A DNA stretch of 64,000 nucleotides from Scolanthus callimorphus (taxonomy: Eukaryota; Cnidaria; Anthozoa; Actiniaria; Edwardsiidae), in contig CM066919.1 of NCBI GenBank assembly GCA_033964015.1, forward strand, positions 14,301,646 to 14,365,645. The letters are read 5' to 3'. The notes under the pieces were generated by a model. It was not told the origin of the DNA and made no database searches. It was given only the letters and a program-made list of their open reading frames with translations. A program made the translations under genes and the position numbers. Positions 44,032 through 54,154 of this stretch are shown piece after piece (position 1 is the stretch's first letter; the number at the start of each line of letters is the position of its first letter).

Positions 44032-45155
44032 ATTTTTGTGAGAACAATATATTTGTAGTTTTTGCAGAAAATGCTTTTTCATTGCCAGCACATTCAGAAA
44101 CAATTTTGCCTGCAAAAGTTGATGGGGTTCCCCCGACGAATTCGGTTGCTTTAGTAACTTGTAGAAAAGAATTACCAGAAAAACTCAGTATTGTAGGTGC
44201 CGCCGAGCTCGTGACCGTCCATGATGAACGAATTGTTCCCCTAAGGTTAATAAACCCTAATTCTAAGAGTGTAAGCATTTATCCAGGGACAAAACTAGCT
44301 TCTTTAAGTATATTGAATGACGATGAATTTCAAACTTTTGAACTTGGAGAACCATCTGAGAAAAGCGAAAATGATAATGCTACAGACGCTACTGTGAATA
44401 ATTCATCGGAATTACCAGACATTTTAAATTGCGCTTTTTCTGGAAAAGACGAAGAGAATCTAAAGCAGTTGCTATTTAAGTATAAAGACTGTTTTGCATC
44501 AAATATTAAAGACCTTGGTAGAAGTGCCATTATACAGCACAGAATTGATACCGGAGATAGTGTTCCTATCAAACAAAAACCATATAGGACAAATCCTGAC
44601 AATCGTGCAGAAATAGAAAAACAGCTAACAGAAATGCTCGAACATGACGTCATAGAGCCTTCAATTTCTCCTTGGGCCTCGCCCGTTGTTTTGGCGAAAA
44701 AGGCGGATGGAACAATGAGATTTTGTGTTGATTTTCGGAAACTGAATTTTGTTTCAAAGAAAGACTCTTATCCGATCCCTGTGATATCGGATGTACTTGA
44801 TAGTTTGTCTGGTAGTCAATATTTTACAAGTCTTGACATGAAGAGTGGCTATTGGCAAATAGAGGTAGAACAATCTTCTCGTGAAAAGACAGCTTTTGTA
44901 ACCAACAATGGACTTTATCAGTTTAAAGTTTTGCCGTTTGGATTGTGCAATTCGCCCGCTACATTTCAGAGACTTATGGAACATATTCTCAGAGGATTGG
45001 AATATAAGAGTGCGTTAATTTATATTGACGATATTATTATATTTTCTAAAACTCCAGAAGATCACCTCAGGCATCTTGAAGAAGTGTTTGTTAGAATGCG
45101 AGATGCTAATCTGAAACTGAATCCAAGGAAGTTTGTGCTTGCCAATAAGAATTGA
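43950..45155 (+). pseudogene. pol: Reverse transcriptase (fingers/palm) of the LTR retroelement
   Basis: The frame is a further -1 relative to protease, overlapping it by 82 bases (43950-44031). RT motifs are in order: ASPVVLAKKADGTMRFCVDF, SLDMKSGYWQIEV, FKVLPFGLCNSPATFQ and the catalytic YIDDIIIFS near 45025. Frame is lost again at TGA 45153-45155, just before KYLGHIV. The protease-RT overlap has no canonical slippery heptamer (the best is A ACA AAC next to the TAG), so it is either an unusual second shift site or a one-base deletion. The break at 45150 interrupts a normally continuous domain and is almost certainly a lesion. Confidence 0.88.
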
Positions 45156-46966
45156 AATATCTTGGTCATATTGTAACACCAGACGGAATTAAACCATGTC
45201 CTAGTAAGATTAAAGCAGTTACAGAATTCCCAATTCCTACTAATATCAAGGAATTGAGAGGTTTCTTAGGCTTATGCAACTATTACAGGAAGTTTATCAA
45301 GAATTTTCATGTTATTGCAGAACCTTTGAACAATTTGACAAGAAAGCATGTAAAATTCAAATGGACCGATGATTGCCAAGAGGCATTCAAGAAACTTAAG
45401 AGCGAACTTGTTTCAGCACCGGTTTTAGTATTTCCAGACTTTTCTAAAACATTTCATTTGATAACGGATGCATCTTCAACTGGCGTAGGAATGACTTTAT
45501 CACAGTTCAGTGATGATGGAAAAGAGGCTGTAATCGCGTATAATGGTCGCGCACTAAACAAGTGTGAAACAAATTATACAACCACTGAAAGAGAATGCAT
45601 TGCGGTAATCGAGGGAATAAAGAAATATTCACCGTACCTGAGTGGAAACAAATTCACAGTTCATACTGATCACAACGCACTAAAATGGCTTATGTCTATA
45701 AAAGATCCGGTAGGACGTTTAGCACGCTGGTCAATGTTAATTCAACAGTATGATTTTGATATTGTCTATCGGAATGCCAAACAAAACCTGGCTGCTGATT
45801 CTCTTAGTAGACGCGCATATGAAAAGTGCGAACTCTATGCCATAGAAAAAGCCCCAGAAGCTGATAAAATTTATGAGCAACAAAGGAAAGATCGTAAACT
45901 TTCAGACATTATTGTTTACTTAGAAACCGGCGAATTACCTAGTGATAACAAATTAGCTAGAGAATTGTTATTATCTGCCGATTGTTTTTACATAGGAGAG
46001 GATAAACTTTTATACCACTTAGACCGCAAAAGTAAACACAGAAGTAAAGAAACAATTTCACAGTTAGTCGTTCCGGAATGTCTGAAATATGAATTACTTT
46101 CAAATGTTCATGATCACATAACGGGTGCTCATTTTGGAATCGGAAAGACTTTTGGAAAATTACGTCAGTATTACTGGTGGTCTGGCATGTTTAAAGATAC
46201 TGAACATTGGTGCAAATCGTGCGTAGATTGCTCTATGCGTAAAAGCCCTAAAAGCCATCTAAGAGAACCAATGTGTCTTTCGGAACCTGTGACTACGCCT
46301 TGGGAAAAATGTGCAATGGACATAATTGGTCCACTTCCTAAGAGCAAAAAAGGGAACATGTATATACTTGTCATATCTGATTACCTAACAAAATTCCCAG
46401 AAGCCTTTGCAATGCCTGACATGGAAGCTGCAACAATAGCAGACATTTTTGTGCGTGAAATAATATTCCGATACTCTGCTCCTAGAAAATTATTAACAGA
46501 TCGAGGAAAAAATTTCATGAGCAAATTAATCAAAGAAATTTGTCGGATATTTCAAATTCATAAATTGAATACCTCGAGCTATCACCCACAGACAGACGGT
46601 CTAGTTGAAAAGTTCAATGGCACGTTGATACAAAGTTTATCAATGTATGTTAATAGTTCTCACACAGATTGGGACGAGTATATTCCAGCTGTCCTACATG
46701 CCTATAGAACAAGCCCACATGAGAGCTCTAATGAGAGCCCTCACTATTTACTTTTTGGTTTTGAACCGCATCTTTGCGTAAACAGTAAATATCTAAGTTT
46801 GGATAGTTGAAAATTGTCCACATCAGTAGAAGAACACAGAAGACGAGTTGTTGAAAATGTCGAGCAAGCACGTAAAATTGCTATAGAAAATAATCAACGC
46901 GCACATCAAAAAGCAAAGTTCTACTATGATAAGAAAAGTAAACATCGTGAATTTCAAGATCAGTGA
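45152..46966 (+). pseudogene. pol: RT thumb, RNase H and integrase of the LTR retroelement
   Basis: It begins KYLGHIVTPDGIKPCP. RNase H has LITDASSTGVG and TDHNALKWL. Integrase has the H-H-C-C zinc region (HDHITGAHFGIGKTF...CKSCVDC) near 46110-46230, then the D-D-E core: AMDIIGPLP, LLTDRGKNF and LVEKFNGTL (about 46316, 46492 and 46600). An in-frame TGA at 46808-46810 stops it, but the same frame continues with a typical integrase C-terminal stretch (SVEEHRRRVVENVEQA, AKFYYDKKSKHREF) to TGA 46964-46966. The final GDLV-type part is missing, so this copy lacks an intact integrase. Confidence 0.9.
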
Positions 46967-47099
46967 CTTACTCAAATACTTACTCAAGTCAATCATTAGT
47001 TCCATTTCCATGGGATCTTCGTTTGGCATTTCAGCAATGTTTTCGGCCATTTTAGTTGTTTTAATTATTGCACAGTTGTTACACTTCCTAAGTTTGTAG
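46926..47099 (+). CDS. 57-codon hydrophobic ORF overlapping the end of pol
   Basis: ATG at 46926 opens a frame different from pol and runs to TAG 47097-47099. An amphipathic stretch (KISDLLKYLLKSIISSI) is followed by a Gly/Ser-rich turn and a strongly hydrophobic run (MFSAILVVLIIAQLLHFL), a plausible single membrane span. It ends before the env splice acceptor. It could be a small membrane protein of the element, or a leftover of an older membrane-anchor sequence moved by recombination. There is no family assignment. Confidence 0.4.
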   Translation: MIRKVNIVNFKISDLLKYLLKSIISSISMGSSFGISAMFSAILVVLIIAQLLHFLSL

Positions 47100-47187
47100 A
47101 GGAGAGACTGAAAAGCTACGGCGATAGTTCTTAAGAAGAGACAATAATTGTTTGGAAATTAAATATGTTTAGTCTGAGATCACTAAG

Positions 47188-47207
47188 TTATCTTTATTTT
47201 CTTCCAG
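47188..47207 (+). promoter_or_regulatory. Candidate splice acceptor ahead of env
   Basis: The pyrimidine-rich TTATCTTTATTTTCTTCCAG ends at 47207, 25 bases before the first env ATG (47233). It pairs logically with the donor after 41315. Confidence 0.65.
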
Positions 47208-47232
47208 GCAAAGAGTGACAACACTGAATAAC

Positions 47233-49991
47233 ATGATAGTCAAACCAAGCTACTTCGTGTTTTTGTATACCTTTTCATATTGTTTTCAATTTGGCGTAAA
47301 TCAACAATTCGGCTCCTTGACAGAAAAGATTACTTTCTACCCGTCGTCTCTTTTAATAAGTCACACGGCCCGTCCATTAACTTTCTATGAAGATACTCGG
47401 ATTCTTCATGTAACTACTCATTTGCCACTAGTAGCTACTGGAAATGTTAAACGAATGTCGAATCATTCCTGTTCAGCAATCAAAGCAACTTTTTTCGAAC
47501 AATTGCTATTATCTATTAGGAATACACAAATATCAGCCAAAAGATTGCTTTCATTATCAGGACTCTCGTCCTTAATCGAATGTTCAACCTATCTCGCTCG
47601 TCTGTATAATTACGAAACTGGCTTACGATCCACTATGACTTGTCCAACAATTTATCGAAATTCAGTTAAAGCTTGTAAGCATTGGGCATACAAAAACTGT
47701 AAAACAATTACTCGTGAACAAAAACATTGGCTAAAAGAAAAACATAGAAGAGAAAAGCGAACAGCTTGGGTTTGCTATAGCGGCATGATGGGTGTTCCAA
47801 GACTGATTTATGAGGCAATTTCTAGTAAGAAATGTGAAGCGAATCATGTCCAAAATCTTAAGAAAACCTTAAGAGAGATGACATCAGCAATGGCAATAAC
47901 TCAACATCTTGTTCATATTTTGAATGGTAAAATAACATATGTTTTTAAGATACAAGACAATATGAATTCAAAATGACTCCAACAATTAGGACGTGATATG
48001 AAACTGATCGATAAAACTTTCAAAGTTTGGGAGCAAGAAATAAGGAAGTTTTCCAACGGAGTTCATTGTGATCAACAATTGCTGATGGAATTTCTTTCTA
48101 AATTTTCAACAGAGTTGACTAGAACTTTTTCTACGATATTACGGTTTTTCGAAATTCAGGACATTATGAACCTTCTTATAAAACTGAATAAAAAAAGTTT
48201 GATTAGTAAATCCGATTTACCAAGTTTTATAACTTCGCAACTCCTTCCTAGACTCAATAGCGACGATTCACTCAAATTAACTGTGGAGGCATTTAAACAA
48301 GGTCTTCCTGTTTTGGGTCAGCCAATGACTGACGTCGAACATGAAAAAGATAGTGTCAATATTAATTTACTCACCATTATCCCAGAAATAAAAAACCAGA
48401 ACTCACTATGTACAATAGAACGTTTAACACCTATAAAATTTAATATTTCTAACTCTTGTTACACAGGACCAGTGCAAAAGACAAACTTAGCCGTTATTTC
48501 GTGTTCGTACTCGAAATATATTGTGACTATCAATGACCTTGATAAATGTTTCCAAAACCCAAATGGTTATTTGTGTCCAACCAATATTTTACAAACAGAG
48601 CAAAATTTTTCTTGGCTTGGCTATCCTTGGAATTCAGAAATTAAGTTGTCATTCCCTCGTTACCACCTTCTTTCAAGTTCATGTGATGGATTACATTCAA
48701 TGATTCCTCTTGGTGGACGATTCTACTTAATTACTTCCCATGGAACACTGAAAACCAATACCGGACATTTAGCTGTCACGCCTCTGTCCATCTACGAGTT
48801 TCCTTGCAACGTCACGTTCAAAGGCATGAAGTCTGGCCTAACAAAATGTCCTAAATCTATGGAAATATCATTACCTATTTTTACCAAAGAAACTCTACAA
48901 TATATTCCATGGAACTTTGTGGATAAGGACACACTAAACCTACATCATGATTCCTTAAAGATTCCACAACCTGTAACGATCAACAAGACCATCATTGAAA
49001 ACTTAGATAAATTTTACAGTTTTTATGACGAAAAACTGACTAACGAACTGAAGCGTACAAGGAAGGATATTGACAGATAGATAGATAGATGATAGATAAT
49101 TCGTTTATTAAATAGTACCTCTCGCAGTGTAGAACACTGAATTATAGGTAATATATGACGACAATAATTATACATAATTAAGATAATAAGCAAAGTAGCT
49201 CGTAGTGAATTTCCCAAAACGGTCCGTATTTGTACGTTTGATGGTAGTTTTTGTAGTATTTCTCAAGTTGTATGGGTTGTTCTTATATTCCAAGCGGCTT
49301 CTAACTAAACAGTACAATGGATTCGCTGGTGTTAATGATTCTATGAAATGGCTGCACGCTTCATCGCGCCTATTAGCTAGCGTGGCGATATTGGCGGCAG
49401 AGAGAGCCTCTGAATACGCTAGGTCTGGAAAGACCATGGCCAACGCGCGTTTCTGTACCTTTTCTATAGCATGCGATAGATACTGGGGCAGATTGGCATA
49501 CGCAGGAGTAGCATACTCCAGAAGAGGTCGGATGAGCGTGCAGTACACCTTCACCAAATCTGTTTTCGAGACACCTGAGCGCTTTAGCGTTCTAAGAGCA
49601 TACATTCTTCGGTTGGCTTTCTTGATTATATAGTCCGTCTGCTCCCCCCAAGACAAGTCGTTTGATATATATATACCCAGGAATTAAAGAAGAGATTAAA
49701 GAAGAGATTAAAGAAGAAACATTGACCTACGCAGATCAGATTTTACTCTATACAGTATCTTCTGTGACATTGCTGAATTTTGTGATTATTATTGTCACAA
49801 CAGTGTGTCACAGAAAACACAAGCGTGCAGAGTCAAGTGTGGTCCTTCAGCCTATACAACCCATTGCTACCACGCGGCCTACCGCTAAAATACAAGGGTA
49901 TACAGACCAACGGTCAAAACGCTCCAATGGAAGAACAAACCGTCATCACGATCGCTCTCGCAGACATAACGTTTGTAAGACAAGTGAGTGA
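47233..49991 (+). pseudogene. env: Envelope-like fusion glycoprotein, interrupted by a TGA and a LINE
   Basis: From ATG 47233 a hydrophobic leader (YFVFLYTFSYCFQFGV) suggests a signal peptide. A furin-type site RREKR ends at 47760, about 176 residues in, so a small N-terminal and a large C-terminal subunit are predicted. An in-frame TGA at 47974-47976 interrupts, then the same frame runs on 47977-49080 with many Cys and N-x-S/T sites (for instance NISN, NVTF, NKTI). A 606-base LINE insertion (about 49072-49677) follows. Afterwards 49678-49991 has KEEIKEE repeats, a membrane span (VTLLNFVIIIVTTVC) and a basic tail. The subunit sizes recall F-type Env of insect errantiviruses, but the similarity is one of layout only. 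This copy cannot make the full protein. Confidence 0.75.
49072..49677 (-). mobile_element. 5'-truncated LINE (CR1/L2-like) inserted in env
   Basis: The minus-strand ORF 49168-49677 encodes the C-terminal part of a LINE reverse transcriptase protein, with SWGEQTDYIIKKANRRMYAL, TLIRPLLEYATPAYANLPQ and IEKVQKRA. After its stop comes a short 3' region ending in a TATC/GATA-type tandem tail (49072-49097), typical of LINEs with microsatellite tails. The 5' end is truncated at CTGGGTATAT. No clear target duplication was found. Its 3' end resembles that at 63932-64000. Confidence 0.85.
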
Positions 49992-50580
49992 AAGAACGGC
50001 AATAAACCTGGCATCTGTAAGTGGGGCATTTGCGACGTTTCTAGAAGAAAGGAACCAAAGACCTGAATCTTCATTTCAGTTCATTATCTACAGTTATACC
50101 AATTGGCAGACATTGGATTTATTGATTGAACTAGTTGATGACGTAGTCAACAACGAACACACCATTGAACTCTCTTGTGAAGTCCACAACGTCGCTGCTC
50201 TAATAGATTTAGCTGGTAGATTGTATGTTAAACAAACATTTCTTAGAAAACTTATATTGGACCCCATTCTTGCTTATGGCGACACATACGAGGGAAACAG
50301 AGGGATATGGAGATTTATGTATCTCTATCTCCAAATGTTATTTCAATTACGGCACCATGGATATATTGCGATCGCGCATCGTTTGTGCATACCGCCGGTA
50401 TTGTTTTCGGATTTAATGTCCAGTAGGACATTGCCACAATTATGCCAAAAAATGATCACGCGCCTACTAGATGGAAACGAAGACATATTTTACCTTACAC
50501 GCGTCTGCCGGAGTAGTTTTGTAGTATTTTTAAGATATTTTTCTAGTTTTTTCAGGCGCGCGTGTCAGCCTCTTATATAA
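49927..50580 (+). CDS. 3' accessory ORF of the LTR retroelement, possible BTB/SKP1-like fold
   Basis: ATG at 49927 (MEEQTVITIALADITF) opens 217 codons to TAA 50578-50580, overlapping the env tail by 65 bases in another frame. The frame is open further upstream (to about 49792), but this ATG lies in a good context. There is no signal peptide or clear membrane span. The first 110 residues show short strand-like and helix-like blocks in the order seen in BTB/POZ and SKP1 domains: a VITIALADITF strand, a helix with INLASVSGAFATFLEE, FQFIIYSYTNWQTL, then HNVAALIDLAGRLYVKQTFL (compare the final ...LL.LA..L.V..L helix). The rest is unassigned and ends basic and aromatic (FLRYFSSFFRRACQ). The ORF is undamaged in this copy. 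The fold assignment is a guess from pattern. Confidence 0.6.
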   Translation: MEEQTVITIALADITFVRQVSERTAINLASVSGAFATFLEERNQRPESSFQFIIYSYTNWQTLDLLIELVDDVVNNEHTIELSCEVHNVAALIDLAGRLYVKQTFLRKLILDPILAYGDTYEGNRGIWRFMYLYLQMLFQLRHHGYIAIAHRLCIPPVLFSDLMSSRTLPQLCQKMITRLLDGNEDIFYLTRVCRSSFVVFLRYFSSFFRRACQPLI

Positions 50581-50625
50581 CTCACATTTTTGATAAATTT
50601 TTGCACATCGGGTGATGTGCCAGAC

Positions 50626-50639
50626 AAAGGCGGGGGGAA
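50626..50639 (+). promoter_or_regulatory. Polypurine tract
   Basis: AAAGGCGGGGGGAA directly abuts the 3' LTR (interrupted by one C), the expected plus-strand primer for reverse transcription. Confidence 0.85.
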
Positions 50640-51087
50640 TGTTACGAAGCGATTCTAGTAAATTCACTAGTTAATTTGTAGTCATGCCAGTTAACATGAA
50701 TTATTGTATATTTGTAGTCATTTGTAGTTTCCCCTACGTCTACATCATAAGTACACTTTTGTAGATTACGATACTTTTATAAAAGTGTGGTGCTCGGAAC
50801 TTCCCATTGGAATTTAACGGTATTTCCCCTTTTTAAGATAATCCCTTTTCCCACGGTTAGTGCACATGCTCTGATCTGATAGTCTTGATCTAAGTCCGAA
50901 TTCTAGACATTGACCGCGGACATTCCTACATTTGGCACTAAAAACACCCCTTATCAGGCTAATCTCCCATGGGAACCTTCCGAGAGCCAGCACCTATATA
51001 AAGCGTATGTAACTTGAATAAAGAGAGTAGTACAGTATAGTATGAAAATCGTGTTCAATTGAAAGACACCGATCCCGACCCGTTACA
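50640..51087 (+). repeat. 3' LTR
   Basis: TGTTACGAAGCG...CCCGTTACA, 448 bases, nearly identical to the 5' LTR. Differences are A/G at position 7, a small change at GATAC(TT)TTTATA, one extra T in a T run, and an extra CG in GACCGCGGAC. Confidence 0.95.
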
Positions 51088-51091
51088 GTAG

Positions 51092-52205
51092 TGTCAATCA
51101 AAGCCTTGTGAATGAAACGATCTACCGACAAAGCGGTTTGTTTTGAGTGCATGCATTGTTCTAATTAATTTCCAAGTGTTTGTTTTGAGACGATAGCAGT
51201 TGAAACTGGCCATATACTGGAGTTGCTGACAGGTTTCGTTCCCGAAGTCAGGTAAGAAATGAAAATATTCTATCGCAAGCTTTTGTAATGGATTGCTCGA
51301 CTCCTATGGCCCAAGGAAAAGGGAGAAACAGGAAAGCGTACATAAAATATCGGTCTCGTTATCAGAATTCGTAAATCCGTAAAGTTTGGATCGAACACCG
51401 GAAATTGAACTCAGAAGTCGCATTACAGCGAAACATTTGGTAAAACATACTTTTGAAATGACAATCTTATGTTTCTTCCCGGGGCTTTCTTATGAGAATT
51501 GCAAGAGCGCTGATGTTCGAGGCTGGCAAAATTCGAAGTTTGTTTTAGCAGTTTGAGACTCAAATGTTCTTCAAATGCCTCGAGACAGCCAAGAGTTGAG
51601 TGAATCAGACAATAAACCGATGTGAAAGGTAGAAGTTTTTCCCTTAAAAATACAGTACGTTATACATGAAAAGGGAACATCAAAATGCAAAATGTTCGTG
51701 GAGAAACTTTTAGGTATTTGCTATGCTTAACTACAGAACAAAAAGCCATGTTCTTAGGGGGGCCTTAGGGGCTCTCGCACGCTTGCTGGCCACTTCTCTG
51801 ACAAGAAAATAGCTCAAATCGCAATCCAATTCCATCGTCTTGATAACTTGTCAAAACAACCTAGAATTGCATTTGTCCAACACTTGAAAGGTTTTTCTAT
51901 AAATCTGGAGGACTATTTTGATTACTACGGGAAAATATGCATGTGTTTTTGCGGTTACTATTTTACTTAACTTAAGGTTCTTAATTTCTTGCCTAACAAA
52001 ACTTCGAATTCTTATAAACGTGGCTATTATAAACAAATTGCAATGTTGATAATGTACTAATTTTGATTTGTTTATTTTGTTATAGAAAGATGTTGGAGAG
52101 AGACTTGTAATAAAGGGCTATTTTGCAAAAGATGACAATGAAGTCAATGTTTTCCTTTATTTTGTAGAGTTGGTTGTGTCAAGCGGCGAGGGAAGAACAG
52201 GGTGT
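51092..52205. other. Intergenic, no gene recognised
   Basis: No exon, RNA gene or inverted repeat was recognised. Confidence 0.45.
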
Positions 52206-52368
52206 GGTTTGTTCATAGTCATTAGTATTCATGCCCATAGTCATTAGTATTCTCTATGTTGCACCTTGGTTTTCTTTGTTCTTCTTCAGGAGAACAATGA
52301 AAATGCAAGGTGCAACCAGAGAATATTAATGACTATGAGCATGAATACTAATGACTATGTACAAACCC
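52206..52368. repeat. Hairpin repeat, CATAGTCATTAGTATTCATG type
   Basis: CATAGTCATTAGTATTCATG...CTCTATGTTGCACCTTG pairs with CAAGGTGCAACCAGAGAATA...TGAATACTAATGACTATG across a loop of about 45 bases. Confidence 0.8.
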
Positions 52369-52664
52369 CTAATTTTCCCTATTGTTCAATGCCCTCGCCG
52401 CTTGACGCTTTAGTTTCTATGGGATATAGGAGACGCAAATGCCAGTTGCTGATTGGCTGAGTGGCATTGGTCATGTTCTAATATAATATAAGATGACTCC
52501 GATAAACATTGTGGGAGTTTCTTACTTGAAATTCAAGTAAATAACTGAGATATTGATGGGGTTAATAGATTTTCTGTAAATATAAATCCGGTCATAACTT
52601 TTATAATATTCGTGTAAAGGATATCAAACTTGGAGGACATTAGGATGTATCATTTAGCAATAGT

Positions 52665-52697
52665 TAACAACTATCCCCCGGAGGGGAGGTGAATAGC

Positions 52698-52745
<48 letters not shown>

Positions 52746-52960
52746 AGGCACCGACCCTGAGGGGGATAGTTTTTTTAGTATATAACAAATCAGTAGAATA
52801 AAATACGGTGATTAAAATGTTCAAACGCAGTATCGCGCGCCAAACGAGCCGCCATTTTGAGAGTTTTCTCAAAACAGTAAATAGTGCTGGATATCTACTA
52901 GTTGAGGAACCAATCAGAGCGCGCGAAAATGACTATTCACTGATTTGGTATATACTAATT
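52665..52960. repeat. Palindromic repeat with CG-rich apex and CCAATCAGAGCGCG flank
   Basis: CTATCCCCC...AGCGGTGGATATATACC returns inverted around the apex AAGACGCGAAGCGTCGAGG (ending GAGGGGGATAG near 52770). AACCAATCAGAGCGCGCG follows near 52908. An ACTATCCCC/TATAC inverted flank suggests one decayed element. Confidence 0.6.
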
Positions 52961-52969
52961 TAACATATT

Positions 52970-53090
52970 CCGATGATGTCATCGATGACGTCATACCACG
53001 TCACCATGCAGTTGTACTCCTATTGCCACTTAGACAACTTCACCCAAGTTTGAAAGTCATAAAGGAGCCTCCTATGGTAGCCTTTAGATG
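52970..53090 (+). repeat. Diverged fragment related to the 128-bp satellite
   Basis: GATGTCATCGATGACGTCAT and the later CTTCACCCAAGTTTGAAAGT match (partly inverted in order) the palindrome and the CCAAACTTGGGTAAAGTT block of the repeat at 7.5-8.5 kb. Confidence 0.5.
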
Positions 53091-53139
53091 TCCCCATAAC
53101 CTCAGGGAGTCAGGGACATCCTAGTCAGAGCCCGCCTAA

Positions 53140-53550
53140 CACCGGATAAAACATACAACATGGTATGAGGCCATCTATGAGGCCATGCGGGGACACGAGA
53201 TGTGGCACGTGCACCTTTTGTAGATACGAAACGAATGATTCCTTCTCCAGCTCCAAGACAAGCAAGCGCTAGTCTATCAACAGCGATTTAAACTGCAAAT
53301 CCCGCAACGTGGTGTACCTCATCTCGTGCAAAAAATGCCAAAAGCAGTACGTCGGAGAAACGAGCCTCCCGTTACATGCACGCTTTAGGACCCAGAAGTG
53401 CACGATCAAAAATTGGCAAAAGTACGCTGGCGCTAATCCTGCCGCGGCACACTTCAGTTCAAGCAATGGGCATGCACATAACAGACCTCACCATCAAGTG
53501 CATTAAGAACTAGGTGACTAAACAGGAGGACCTGACTTCTGTCGAAGGTT
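53140..53550 (+). pseudogene. Penelope-like retroelement fragment (GIY-YIG end)
   Basis: A plus-strand reading has a Cys cluster CGDTRCGTCTFC near 53185, then VVYLISCKKCQKQYVGETSL, the signature of the GIY-YIG endonuclease domain that ends Penelope-like elements, then HFSSSNGHA. Frame breaks precede and follow. The RT part is absent. Confidence 0.85.
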
Positions 53551-53559
53551 TTTGGATCA

Positions 53560-53996
53560 CCCCGTCCACACTACTCCGTTTTCAAACGAAAACGGATACT
53601 TTTTGCTCGGATACGGCTATCGTCCACACTACAACGCCGAAAACGATACCGAAAAAGGATCAATCCGAAAACGCTCTCCAGAGTGGAGCGAATTGAAAAC
53701 GGAGCTGTTTGAAAACGCTGTTTTCTAGTGTGGACGGGCGAAAACGATGCTATCTGAAAACTATGACGTCCCCACAGCAAACCCGCGAATTTCGCGGGCC
53801 GACAGATCGAAATGCGCATGCGTTGAGCTTGTTTGAGCATACCCACTGAATGCATAAGAGCGTTTTCGTACGAATACGCGTTGTAATGTGGACGGGCGAA
53901 AACGATACGAAAACGATAAGTGTGGACGCAGATCTTTTTGAAAACGGAGCAAAAAGTATCCGTTTTCGTTTGAAAACGGTGTAGTGTGGACGGGGT
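53560..53996. mobile_element. Foldback element with CCCCGTCCACACTAC ends
   Basis: CCCCGTCCACACTACTCCGT with TTTCAAACGAAAACGGATAC pairs with GTATCCGTTTTCGTTTGAAA and ending GTGTAGTGTGGACGGGG. Inside, GTGTGGACGGGCGAAAACGA repeats. No ORF. It sits right next to the Penelope fragment. Confidence 0.85.
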
Positions 53997-54154
53997 CTTA
54001 TAGATCTCGGCAGACTTAGGCCCGTTTTAAACGTCGAACTTAAATTATCTCGCGCTAAATTGACTGGGTTTATTAGCCAGTAAAAATAAGTAATCTCGAT
54101 ACGAGTGATTTTATGAGGTTAATATACCCTGTCTGACGAATAGAAAAGTTCCTA

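Larger units (their letters stand above)
40829..51091 (+). mobile_element. Ty3/Gypsy LTR retroelement with env-like and accessory ORFs (defective copy)
   Basis: It is bounded by LTRs of 443 and 448 bases and a 4-bp target duplication, GTAG, at 40829-40832 and 51088-51091. The order is LTR, leader with primer site and splice donor, gag, protease, RT/RNase H, integrase, small hydrophobic ORF, env-like ORF, accessory ORF, purine tract, LTR. The domain order RT-RNase H-integrase places it in Ty3/Gypsy. An env-like gene after pol gives it retrovirus-like organisation, as in errantiviruses, though relationship to those is not established. This copy carries a frameshift in RT, in-frame TGA codons in integrase and env, and a LINE in env. 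Confidence 0.95.

Noticed and set aside
46823..47050. Minus-strand frame of 75 codons starting MAENIAEMPNEDP
   Set aside because: It is the antisense of the pol end and the small hydrophobic ORF, and is best explained as a shadow of those.
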